Assembly (NCBI GenBank): GCA_964422415.1 | Contig: CAYRBI010000009.1 | Location: 12,396-76,395 of the forward strand | Direction of reading: 5' to 3' | Source of the DNA: OLB16 sp964422415 | GTDB lineage: Bacteria > Hinthialibacterota > Hinthialibacteria > OLB16 | DNA: 64,000 bases | Shown: positions 40,370 to 48,786 of the stretch, piece after piece | Layout: every line of letters begins with the position of its first letter | Position numbering within the stretch: position 1 is the first letter of the stretch | Made by a program: the position numbers and the translations under genes | The notes under the pieces: model-generated | What the model saw: only the letters and a program-made list of their open reading frames with translations | Database searches by the model: none | Told to the model about the DNA's origin: nothing

Positions 40370-42160
40370 ATGCGTGACTGTTGGTCCATCATCGTATTAA
40401 CAACCCTGTTTATTGCCGGTATTTCTCCCGCCAATAGCCAAGAGGCCTTTCCAGAACAGATGCCCGCCATTGCGATTACCCCCCTGGAGCGGGCGGTTCC
40501 CAAGTCCCTGGATCTCGAGGGGGCGGTCGCCAAGAGCCCCGAGGTGGCTTTACCGGTCTTGTCCACCACTGAATCCGCGGATCTGTTCACGGATTACGCT
40601 CCGCTCCCTGGCGGTAGTAAGGTCAAGATTGGAGTTGACCGGGATGTCAACGCAGAGGGCCCCTCAACCGCGAAATCTGCTCTGGGCACCACGACCCATC
40701 TCAAAGATGGAACAGTCCTGTGGACCCTGCGGATCCTTTCAAAGGGAGCCAAGGGCATCCGTCTGCATCTGCTCGGTTGCGACCTTGGAGATGCAGCTGA
40801 ACTGGTGGTTTACAATGCGGAATCACCCGCTGAGGCGGTGGGTCCCATCACAGGTCTGGGGCCCAATGGCAATGGTGAGTTCTACACCCCCACCGTGTTC
40901 GCCGAGGAGGTGGTGCTGGAGTATTCCGCTCCCGGCTTGCCGGATACTGTCCCCTTCCAGATTGTGGGGATCAACCATCTTGCCACGGATGGGGAAGTGA
41001 ACAAAGAAGATAAAGAACTCAGCTGCCACAACGATATCACCTGTTATTCTGGCTATGCATACCGGTCCGCCATCGGGCGTCTGTATTTTGTGGAGGGGAG
41101 TGCCGGTTATGTGTGTTCGGGAAGCTTGCTGGTGGATAAAGACTACAACACATACAAACCCTACTTCCTGACCGCCAATCACTGTATTGCCACGGAGGCG
41201 GTCGCCGATACCCTCGAGGTCTATTGGAATTATGACACCAGTTCCTGCAATGGTTCCGCGCCCAGTCTTTCTTCGCTCTCCCGGAGTAACGGTTCCGCTG
41301 TTCTTTCAACCAAAGATATGGATAGCTATTCTGATTTCACCCTGCTCTTATTAGATCAAGATCCCCCTACGGGGACCTATTTCCTGGGGTGGAATGCCTC
41401 GAATTCTCTGATTGGATACTCCATTCATGGTATTCACCATCCCGAGGGGTCTTATAAGCGGATCTCCTTCGGTACCATCAGCCAAGACCTCGATTTCACC
41501 AATATCAATGAAAATAACTACTGGGTCACCAGGTGGTCCTCGGGAGTGACCGAGGGAGGAAGCTCCGGAAGCCCATTGATTCTCTCAAGTGGTGATTATT
41601 CGGGACAGGTCGTCGGTCAATTAACTGGTGGAAGCACTGAATACCCCTGTAATAATCCCAGTGCCCGGGATGTCTATGGCCGTTTCTCCAAGACCTATCC
41701 CTATATCTCGGGATACATTGATGTCACGGTGGGAACATACACCATGACGCCAACCCGTACGGGGACACGGACTCCCACTTTAACCGCCACCCGGACCGCT
41801 ACTCCCTCCCCCAGCTTCACCCGTACCGCCACTCCTACTCCTTCGCCCACTGCCTCCCCCACCCCCACCCGGACTTTTACGGGAACCAGAACATCGACCT
41901 TGATCGCGACCGCCACGCCAACACCCTCTGGGACCCAGAACACCACTGAGACCGCTACATCCACTGCCACATGGAGTGCCACTTCCACCCCGACAGATAC
42001 TGAATCAGCTACTCCCACTCGAACACCTACCAGCGAATCCACTCCCAGCCCGACCGGGACCACAACCTCCTCGGTAGGTGATCAGATCTTCCTTTACTCA
42101 CTCAACTGGGAGAATCCAGATGGACCTTTAGGACTCATCGATCTCCTTGACACCTTGTGA
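40370..42160 (+). CDS. Secreted trypsin-like serine protease with Thr/Pro-rich linker
   Basis: A 596-residue exported protease from ATG 40370 (GAGGAG upstream). A signal peptide (SIIVLTTLFIAGISPANS) and a pro- or beta-sandwich-like region precede a trypsin-fold domain. The triad is H271 in YFLTANHCIA, D322 in SDFTLLLLDQ and S399 in EGGSSGSPLI, an arrangement resembling lysyl endopeptidases; paired cysteines (CSGSLLVDK, TANHC) fit disulfides. After the domain comes a long Thr/Pro/Ser-rich linker (TPTRTGTRTPTLTATRTATP), then a short C-terminal segment IFLYSLNWENPDGPLGLIDL. The linker-plus-tail layout parallels the giant beta-helix protein and may serve surface attachment. Specificity is unknown. 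Confidence 0.88.
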   Translation: MRDCWSIIVLTTLFIAGISPANSQEAFPEQMPAIAITPLERAVPKSLDLEGAVAKSPEVALPVLSTTESADLFTDYAPLPGGSKVKIGVDRDVNAEGPSTAKSALGTTTHLKDGTVLWTLRILSKGAKGIRLHLLGCDLGDAAELVVYNAESPAEAVGPITGLGPNGNGEFYTPTVFAEEVVLEYSAPGLPDTVPFQIVGINHLATDGEVNKEDKELSCHNDITCYSGYAYRSAIGRLYFVEGSAGYVCSGSLLVDKDYNTYKPYFLTANHCIATEAVADTLEVYWNYDTSSCNGSAPSLSSLSRSNGSAVLSTKDMDSYSDFTLLLLDQDPPTGTYFLGWNASNSLIGYSIHGIHHPEGSYKRISFGTISQDLDFTNINENNYWVTRWSSGVTEGGSSGSPLILSSGDYSGQVVGQLTGGSTEYPCNNPSARDVYGRFSKTYPYISGYIDVTVGTYTMTPTRTGTRTPTLTATRTATPSPSFTRTATPTPSPTASPTPTRTFTGTRTSTLIATATPTPSGTQNTTETATSTATWSATSTPTDTESATPTRTPTSESTPSPTGTTTSSVGDQIFLYSLNWENPDGPLGLIDLLDTL

Positions 42161-42170
42161 AGGCACGGAC

Positions 42171-43355
42171 ATGAAGAATGCCGATTGGTTCGGTTTTGTG
42201 CTCGTAGGAATCGGTGTGTTTGTTTCTGGCATACCCCCTCAAGCGGCCTTGGGTGAAGCTCTGGTGGAGATACATATCGCCATCAACGACCCCCTTATCT
42301 GCTTGTCGCCCTACACGTGGAAATTGTCTGGCGAGGGAGTGGATGTTCGAGCCGAGGCCATGATGCCTGGCGCGTATTTTAGAGCGGTTTTCATAAACTC
42401 CGCGACGATTGGTGTGGTGATTGACGGTACGGCCAATCGCGATTGCCCACCGGAGGCGATGCCGGTGGTTGATTATTCGATCGACGGAGGCCAGTTTCAA
42501 TCTGTCCAACTGAAGAATCACAGCAAGGTCGAAACGCTTCAGCTGGCCAATGACTTAGCTCCCGGGACACAACACCGCGTCGAGTTCTATTTTCGTTCAG
42601 CACATTTGGGACCTGATCGTTGGGGATCGCCAGCCGTGCATCTGCGTCTCGCGGGCCTTGCCTTGGCCCCGGATGGATTGCTATTGGCGTGCCCAGTCCG
42701 AACCAAACGGGCGCTCGGTTTCGGCGACTCGATCACTGAAGGGGTTTGCTCCGAGGGAGCATGTCCTTACTACTCGAATCTGATGATGAACAATGCCCGG
42801 GTCACATGGTTACCGCTGGTGTGCAATGTGTTGGGCTGTGAATATGGTCAACTGGGTTCAGGGGGACAAGGGGTGTTGAAGCCTATGTCTTTGCCCCCAC
42901 TCCCTCAAAGCTGGGATCATTACGATGCCACGACTTCACGACTGACCGATGGGCTGCTCTTGCCGGAGCCAGATTATATCTTGTGTTGTATGGGCACCAA
43001 CGACTTTCAGGGAGATGGTCTCAATCGCACGCAGATGGACATTACGGCCGCATACACGGATTGGCTCGTGTCGGTGCGAAAAGCTTGTCCGAAGGCGAGG
43101 GTGTTTTGTATCACACCGCCTATCGGCTGGCACACGAAGGAAGTGGCCGCGGCCGTGGCCGCGCGCAACAACGTGGGCGATGCGAGGGTGTACCTGGTGG
43201 ACACAACGCCCCTGCAGGGTGGTTTTGGGGACAAAAATGTTGCTACGCAGTATGCCCCAGATGGTTGCCACCCGACGGTCTACGGCAATGCGATGCTTGG
43301 CGCTTTGATCTCCTCCGAGGTCCAGAAAGTCCTGAGCCGCGAAGGGGAAAAGTAG
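42171..43355 (+). CDS. Secreted SGNH/GDSL esterase
   Basis: Exported hydrolase of 394 residues from ATG 42171. A signal peptide (WFGFVLVGIGVFVSGI) and an N-terminal beta-sandwich-like domain (residues ~25-170, with VRTKRALGFGDSITEG at its end) precede the SGNH domain. Block I is GDSITEG, block II GSGGQGV, block III GTNDF and block V has the Asp-His pair DGCHP. The overall layout resembles carbohydrate esterases (such as CE2-type acetylesterases), but the substrate is not known. It lies 10 bases after the protease gene, so the two are probably co-transcribed. Confidence 0.85.
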   Translation: MKNADWFGFVLVGIGVFVSGIPPQAALGEALVEIHIAINDPLICLSPYTWKLSGEGVDVRAEAMMPGAYFRAVFINSATIGVVIDGTANRDCPPEAMPVVDYSIDGGQFQSVQLKNHSKVETLQLANDLAPGTQHRVEFYFRSAHLGPDRWGSPAVHLRLAGLALAPDGLLLACPVRTKRALGFGDSITEGVCSEGACPYYSNLMMNNARVTWLPLVCNVLGCEYGQLGSGGQGVLKPMSLPPLPQSWDHYDATTSRLTDGLLLPEPDYILCCMGTNDFQGDGLNRTQMDITAAYTDWLVSVRKACPKARVFCITPPIGWHTKEVAAAVAARNNVGDARVYLVDTTPLQGGFGDKNVATQYAPDGCHPTVYGNAMLGALISSEVQKVLSREGEK

Positions 43356-43393
43356 CAGAAACCGGCCAGATTACTTCGAGGTTATTCACATAT

Positions 43394-43427
43394 CGCTGGA
43401 ACGAGATTCCTTTTCCGTTCCAGTGGG
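43394..43427. repeat. REP-like hairpin unit (related to 20091)
   Basis: CTGGAAC...GTTCCAG hairpin inside CGCTGGAACGAGATTCCTTTTCCGTTCCAGTGGG. The first 12 bases equal those of the repeat at 20091, so this is a second member of a dispersed family. It is 39 bases after the esterase stop and could end that transcript. Confidence 0.7.
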
Positions 43428-43903
43428 CGGAATATAACACCGCATGACTATTCGATTTATAAGCGGTTGAATTTTTTTTCCGATTTAGTGGTCATTCCCG
43501 AAGGTCAGAGATATACTTCTGCATGGTGGGGGTAGAGACACATATCCCTTTCTTACCGTTCTATTATCATACGATCATCTCTCCCCCACCCACACCTTCC
43601 TTTGTCCTCCCGCTTAAATTGATTCCAGAGCACATGACCTGATAAGCCATGCTTAGCCAGGCAAAAGCTGGCGTTTCCCTGGATTTCATTGGTGATCTCA
43701 CCCCGTCTTGTAAAAACCTGAGACACTCACTAGTCTTGCGTGTGTTGAATCATCTGGTATGAATCATGTTTTTTCTTATGTTAAGTTGGCTCAAATGAAT
43801 TAGCCGGGCTTCGCGGGGGTAATAAGCGGGGTTGAATCCGGAGAATCCGGTATGCCCGGCTGGAAACGCTTGTTGCTCCCCGAACGTCTACCCCCTTTCT
43901 CCC
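43428..43903. other. Non-coding, hairpin-rich region upstream of queA
   Basis: No gene can be supported here. Three structures stand out. GGTGGGGGTAGAGA (43525-43538) pairs with TCTCTCCCCCACC (43578-43590). A nested unit at about 43622-43684 has the stem GCCAG/CTGGC (43656-43660, 43668-43672) inside an outer TCCAG/CTGGA. An 8-bp stem AGCCGGGC/GCCCGGCT (43802-43809, 43854-43861) encloses a CCGG/CCGG hairpin. The last lies 43 bases before the queA start and could be part of its leader. The first two may be a small RNA or the end of the upstream transcript. Confidence 0.5.
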
Positions 43904-44952
43904 ATGTTGGTTTCCAATTTCGAATATTATCTCCCAAGTGAACTTATTGCGGACCGTCCTCTTCCCCAACGCCCAGATTCACGTCTCATGGTGGTATCGC
44001 GTGCGGCGGGGACGATTGAACACCATGTGTTCAGGGACCTGCCTCACATACTTGCACCGAATGACCTCCTGGTTCTTAACCGCTCGAAGGTGATCCCCGC
44101 TCGCTTGAATGGAATAAAACGGCGCGGCGGCGCCCGGATCGAGATCCTTCTTCTCGAACAACGTGGACCGTTGGTTTGGGAGGCTCTCGCGCAACGTGCT
44201 ATCCGCCTTGCGGTGGGGACTGTGGTGGAGTTCTCCGGAGAGAACTCCTGCCAGGTGCTTGAGGTACTCGGAGAGGGGCGCTTTGTTTTCCGCTTCTCAC
44301 TGGCCTCGGATTGGGAGGTCTTTCTAGAGGAATATGGCACCGTCCCGCTCCCACCCTATATCTTGCGGAAGCGTGAAGATCTTTCCGAGGAGGAGCGCCA
44401 CGATCTCGATGAACTGGACCGTGAGCGTTACCAGACCACCTATGCCAGCCAGCCTGGCTCTGCGGCCGCACCCACGGCGGGCCTTCATTTTGACCGGGCC
44501 CTGCTCGATGAGTTGAAACAAAAAGGTATTGATCTACGGCCGGTGTTGCTGCATGTCGGGATCGATACCTTCACCCCGGTCACATCTGAGCGTGTAGAGG
44601 ATCACAAGATGAAAAGCGAGTGGTGCCACTGTCCCACGGCTACAGCGGATCAGATCCGCTTACGCCTTCCGGGTGGAGCTGGCCGGGTGATCGCGGTAGG
44701 TACCACCTCTTGCCGGACAATCGAAAGCTATGTACGCAGTGATTGGCCGGAGACTCCCATCCGCACCGGTCTTTTCCTAATACCAGGCGATCCCTTCCTG
44801 GCCACTCAAGGCCTCTTGACCAATTTCCACCTCCCCTGCAGCACCCTGCTCATGCTCGTATCAGCCTTTATGGGTAATGACCTGAGACGCCAAGTTTATG
44901 AGACCGCTATTCGTGAGAAATACCGGTTCTACAGTTATGGCGACGCGATGTT
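43904..44952 (+). CDS. queA: tRNA preQ1(34) S-adenosylmethionine ribosyltransferase-isomerase QueA (3' end in gap)
   Basis: Adds the ribosyl moiety of S-adenosylmethionine to preQ1 in tRNA, making epoxyqueuosine. Start ATG 43904 (MLVSNFEYYLPSELIADRPL), which matches the usual N-terminus; an upstream TTG reading is not needed. Diagnostic segments: FRDLPHILAPNDLLVLNRSK, RGGARIEILLLEQ, YQTTYASQPGSAAAPTAGLH, LLHVGIDTFTPVTSERVEDH and GLLTNFHLPCSTLLMLVSAF. The sequence reaches YRFYSYGDAM, normally within about three residues of the C-terminus, and is then cut by the N gap. Only the last residues are missing. Confidence 0.95.
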
Positions 44953-45052
44953 NNNNNNNNNNNNNNNNNNNNNNNNNNNNNNNNNNNNNNNNNNNNNNNN
45001 NNNNNNNNNNNNNNNNNNNNNNNNNNNNNNNNNNNNNNNNNNNNNNNNNNNN
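44953..45052. other. Assembly gap (100 N)
   Basis: Exactly 100 N, a placeholder of unknown real length. It removes the last codons of queA and the start of yacG, and by chance leaves a spurious open frame joining the two. Confidence 0.98.
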
Positions 45053-45190
45053 GAACGGTGGCTGCCATTCTGCTCGCTACGATGTAAACAAGTGGATTTG
45101 GGCAAATGGCTATTGGGTGAATACGATGTCTCCCGTCCGCTTGAACCTGAGGACACCGCTGATATAACCCAACAGGACCAGAATGACTGA
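45053..45190 (+). CDS. yacG: DNA gyrase inhibitor YacG-like zinc protein, C-terminal part
   Basis: After the gap the frame reads ERWLPFCSLRCKQVDLGKWL followed by LGEYDV. FCS..C..VDLG.W...EY is the second half of YacG, a small protein with a Cys4 zinc site (the first CxxC must lie in the gap). In E. coli YacG binds and inhibits DNA gyrase. The stop overlaps the lnt start by eight bases, so it is coupled to lnt. It is often annotated together with coaE, which is not visible here. A reading that fuses it to queA across the gap is an artefact. Confidence 0.85.
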   Translation, partial: ERWLPFCSLRCKQVDLGKWLLGEYDVSRPLEPEDTADITQQDQND

Positions 45191-46904
45191 AGAGACCGCA
45201 TTACCCACGAGTACGCGGACAGAAGATCCAGTGGATCTTGACCAATCCAGGATTCTCTCTCCTCCATCCGGTCTGCGTGCAAGACCCCTGAGCCATTTCC
45301 TGGTCGCGGTATGTGCGGGGCTTCTGCTTGGTTGTGTATTTCTTGATCCTTTCTTTGCCCCCACTGTCTGGGTAGCGTTGGTTCCCTTGATTTTACTTAT
45401 CCGTGACCGTGATACCTCCGGCAACTTCCTTATGGGCTGGCTGGTGGGATTTATCTGGTTTTTTATCTCCTGCCACTGGCTCAGGCATGTGACCTGGGCT
45501 GGCTGGGGGTGCCTGGCTCTAGTGGAGGGGATCTGGCTGGGATTGTGGATGATCCTGGCGGGGTGCTTTCATCTTCGCTGGCGTCTGTTGTTGTTCCCCA
45601 TGCTGTGGGTATGCATGGAGATGCTGCGTTCAAAGGGGGATGTAGGCTTCTCCTGGAATCTCCTTGGCCATATGGCCGATCCGCTGGTCATTCTGGCACA
45701 GGGATGGGGAGTCTATGGCCTTTCCTTCCTGGTGGCCGCCTCGAGCGCTCTCTTGGCTGGGGTGGTTCTGATCTTTTCTGGAAAGATGACTTGGCGGCGG
45801 ATGCCAGAGGGAGCGGGATTCTTCCTTCTGCTTCCTTTGATCTGGCTGGGAATTGCCTGGCATGAGGTTGCGCCAGTGCCGCTCCCCGATAGCCGTATCG
45901 ATATCGGCTTGGTTCAGGGGAGCTTCCCACAATCACTTAAGTGGTCTGTTCCGGTTGACCAGGCGGTGAATCGTTATATCGAGGATACAAAAAGTCTGGT
46001 GGCGCGTAACCGCGCCGACCTGATTCTGTGGCCTGAGGTGGCGTTACCCGTAGTGCTCTCGGAGGAACCAAGGCTGCTTGATTACCTCCTTGGTCAAGTG
46101 CGTAAATGGAATGTCCCCCTCTTGTTTGGCGTCCTGGACCGTGATGTCCGCTTCGGATCTGCTGGGCCGCTGTATAATTCAGCCGTCTTCCTCGATCCTT
46201 GGCAGCTGCAAGACCAGCTTCCTCTCGCCACCCCTCTCCAAGTAGCTCAACTGCTACGTGGTGAGACCAGGCCACTCGAAGAAACACGGATCCTCCCCTC
46301 CGTATTCGCATTGGAGAAGAGCGAGCCGGTGAGGATCTATGACAAAGCCCGTCTGCTTCCCTTTGGAGAGTTTGTGCCCTTCGGTTCGGTACTCACCTTT
46401 ATCCAGAAGTTTGTGGAGAACCGGGGGGGGGGTGCGTTTTCTCCCGGTCAGGTGGGCGCGGTCCTGGAAACCCGGTTTGGTGAGATTGGCCCAATGATCT
46501 GTTTTGAATCAACCCATGCCGCCCTGGCTCGTCAGGCGGTGCTTGTGGGAGCGGTGGTGTTGGTGAATATGACCAATGATGCCTGGTTCCTTCAAACCGC
46601 TGCTATGCGGCAACATGCCCTCCAGTGCCGCTTCCGTGCCATCGAGACCGGACGCGCGGTGGTGAGATCCGCCAACACTGGGATCACAGCAGTGTATCTC
46701 CCCAATGGCGAGGTGGTTTCCCAGTTGCCTGTCTGGACTCAAACCGCGGATATCGCCGAGGTTCCCCTCTACTCACACCTCACCTTCCAGGCCCGGGTGG
46801 GGGATTTCTTTGGCTGGTTATGCCTGGTGTGCTTTCTGTTCTCCCTGTGGCTGTCCACGGGCGGAGAATATGAGTACGAGGAGGTTGCCACCGGGGAGGA
46901 GTGA
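45183..46904 (+). CDS. lnt: Apolipoprotein N-acyltransferase Lnt
   Basis: Integral inner-membrane enzyme that attaches the third acyl chain to the N-terminal cysteine of lipoproteins; it implies an outer membrane. The 573 residues show several N-terminal membrane helices (HFLVAVCAGLLLGCVFLDPF, MGWLVGFIWFFISCHWL), then a nitrilase-like periplasmic domain with the catalytic E285 (LWPEVALP), K388 (IYDKARLLPFGEFVP) and C440 (MICFESTHAA), and a final helix (FFGWLCLVCFLFSLWL). Spacing between E and K is about 35 residues longer than in E. coli (E267, K335), so an insert is present there. An upstream solute-binding lipoprotein is a possible substrate. Confidence 0.95.
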   Translation: MTEETALPTSTRTEDPVDLDQSRILSPPSGLRARPLSHFLVAVCAGLLLGCVFLDPFFAPTVWVALVPLILLIRDRDTSGNFLMGWLVGFIWFFISCHWLRHVTWAGWGCLALVEGIWLGLWMILAGCFHLRWRLLLFPMLWVCMEMLRSKGDVGFSWNLLGHMADPLVILAQGWGVYGLSFLVAASSALLAGVVLIFSGKMTWRRMPEGAGFFLLLPLIWLGIAWHEVAPVPLPDSRIDIGLVQGSFPQSLKWSVPVDQAVNRYIEDTKSLVARNRADLILWPEVALPVVLSEEPRLLDYLLGQVRKWNVPLLFGVLDRDVRFGSAGPLYNSAVFLDPWQLQDQLPLATPLQVAQLLRGETRPLEETRILPSVFALEKSEPVRIYDKARLLPFGEFVPFGSVLTFIQKFVENRGGGAFSPGQVGAVLETRFGEIGPMICFESTHAALARQAVLVGAVVLVNMTNDAWFLQTAAMRQHALQCRFRAIETGRAVVRSANTGITAVYLPNGEVVSQLPVWTQTADIAEVPLYSHLTFQARVGDFFGWLCLVCFLFSLWLSTGGEYEYEEVATGEE

Positions 46905-46961
46905 GAAGAACCGGAAGGATTCCTGGTTAGACCGCCGGATCACTCCCTGGCGCACTCGGCA

Positions 46962-48755
46962 ATGTCATCTGTCATCTCCCTCCTACGCGACACGATCCTC
47001 ACGGTATGGTATATCCCTCCCGCGCAACTGGTGGCCCTGGCAAGACACCGTCTCGGTGTCTTGCGCAGCCGTTTCTTCGGTAATCCCTGGCCTGTGTGGA
47101 TTGAATCTCGGGCGGAAAAAGAGTGGCCAGAGGCACACCTACGTTCTCTAAGTCTACAAACGCCCACTCCTCAACACACCTTCGAGGACCTCCTGTCCCG
47201 TTGGCGGTTTTTTCAAGATGGGAAACTTGTTCTTCTCAATCGTGAGGAGACCTTTACTCCTGGCGCGTTATGGGAATCTGTGGATGATCCCAGCCTGCCT
47301 CCCCTTGTAGCTGAGACCTTTCATTACCACCAGTTCCTTGCCAGTTTTAGTGAGTTGCTCGCTTATCCAGAGACAACAGAAACGGACCGGGCAGAGATTC
47401 TGGCCTCCCTCACCAGCCTGTTGGAGGATTGGTGGACGCGCTACCCGGTGGGACAGCAGCCAGGGTGGGGAGCCTTCGCGGTGGCCTTCCGGATTCGCTC
47501 CTGGCTGTGGTTATACCGGATACTGGGCCAGTGCCGTGAATCCCAGGCATGGATTCTTCAGGAGACCCTTGAGAAGCGTCTCTTCTCCCATGGCCTGTAC
47601 CTCGAACAGAACCTGGAGTGTCACCTGGGGGGCAACCACCTTTTCAAGGATCTGTGCGCGATAGCCTTACTAGCCTCCTTTTTTGAGGGACCCACCGCAG
47701 CCCGTTGGGCAGCCTTGATTACGAGAGAACTGCCACGCCAGATCAAGATTCAAATCCTCCCCGATGGTGGCCACTATGAACGCTCGCCGATGTATCACTG
47801 TCTGGTCCTGAATGATCTGTTGGATATAGTGGAGTACCTCATGGAGTGGCATCCCTCCTGGGTGATGGATAACCTGTTAGAGCCGGTCCACAAGATGGCC
47901 ACCTTCCTTGCGGAGATCCTCCATCCCGATGGAGATATCCCGTTATTCAATGATAGTGTGCTGGGGCAGGAGGAGACGCTCTGCCGCGGCAGAGTGGGAG
48001 TGTTACTACCCTTGAGCACCTTCCCTGACACGGGTCTCACTCGCATTCATCAGGGTGACTTGACCTGCATCATCGATCATGGCCGTCTTGGGCCGGATGA
48101 ACTCATGGGGCATGTGCACAATGACACCCTTTCCTTTGAACTCTCGGTGGGGACTGAACGTTTCATTGTGGACAAGGGGGTCTATGAATACACAGCCGGT
48201 GCACGGCGTACCGAGAGCCGTGCAATCCACTCGCATAACACCCCCTCGGTGGAGGGCTTTGAACAGGCCGGGACCTGGGCCTCTTTCCGTGTGGCGCGCC
48301 GTTGGCACATCCAGAACGTCAAGGTTACGACAGATCCTGGAGAGATCATGGTATCAGGAGAGTGGGCCCGGCCTGGTATGGGATGGATCGCACGCGAGGT
48401 GAGATGTGAGCCGGTTGGCTCCTTGGTAATCCGGGATGAAATCAGGTGTGATCAGCCACGGCCTTGCCAGATCCCTTTCCTTTTCGCTTCGGGTATCGCA
48501 GTCACTGTCCGGATGCTTGAAGGGGACGTCCATGGGTGGTATTGGGAGGCACGGAGCGGTGCTCACACCCTGTGCGGATGGAGCCACTCAACCTCACCTC
48601 TCCGGGTCACAGTGGAAGACTCTGTTACTTGGCCCAAGTTTTACACCGAGCTTCCTTCCTCCAGATTGGTCATCCGCCCAGAGGTTCAGGTACACACTGT
48701 GGTCTTCACTCACTTGGCGGCCAATTGGGATGCACTCAAGGACCTTCTCAAGTGA
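46962..48755 (+). CDS. Heparinase II/III family protein
   Basis: A 597-residue protein of the alginate lyase/heparinase II-III superfamily. The N-terminal alpha toroid shows SVISLLRDTILTVWYIPPAQ, LGVLRSRFFGNPWPVW, GGNHLFKDLCAIALLASFFE and PDGGHYERSPMYHCLVLNDL; the C-terminal beta-sandwich shows GHVHNDTLSFELSVGTERFI and SRAIHSHNTPSVEGFEQAG. Members act on acidic polysaccharides, or in clusters as surface-polymer processing proteins with no demonstrated activity. The protein has no evident signal peptide. It lies between lnt and a GT4 gene; a role in a cell-surface or capsular polymer pathway is plausible. Confidence 0.88.
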   Translation: MSSVISLLRDTILTVWYIPPAQLVALARHRLGVLRSRFFGNPWPVWIESRAEKEWPEAHLRSLSLQTPTPQHTFEDLLSRWRFFQDGKLVLLNREETFTPGALWESVDDPSLPPLVAETFHYHQFLASFSELLAYPETTETDRAEILASLTSLLEDWWTRYPVGQQPGWGAFAVAFRIRSWLWLYRILGQCRESQAWILQETLEKRLFSHGLYLEQNLECHLGGNHLFKDLCAIALLASFFEGPTAARWAALITRELPRQIKIQILPDGGHYERSPMYHCLVLNDLLDIVEYLMEWHPSWVMDNLLEPVHKMATFLAEILHPDGDIPLFNDSVLGQEETLCRGRVGVLLPLSTFPDTGLTRIHQGDLTCIIDHGRLGPDELMGHVHNDTLSFELSVGTERFIVDKGVYEYTAGARRTESRAIHSHNTPSVEGFEQAGTWASFRVARRWHIQNVKVTTDPGEIMVSGEWARPGMGWIAREVRCEPVGSLVIRDEIRCDQPRPCQIPFLFASGIAVTVRMLEGDVHGWYWEARSGAHTLCGWSHSTSPLRVTVEDSVTWPKFYTELPSSRLVIRPEVQVHTVVFTHLAANWDALKDLLK

Positions 48756-48786
48756 ATGCGATCTGTCCCGATGAAAGAGAATCCGC

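Noticed and set aside
43802..43861. preQ1 riboswitch upstream of queA
   Set aside because: The structure does not match the compact class I H-type pseudoknot or other preQ1 classes I recall; kept only as an unexplained leader.
43832..45190. Single 452-residue QueA with an extended C-terminus
   Set aside because: The frame crosses 100 N by chance; the part after the gap is YacG-like and the natural end of QueA coincides with the gap edge.
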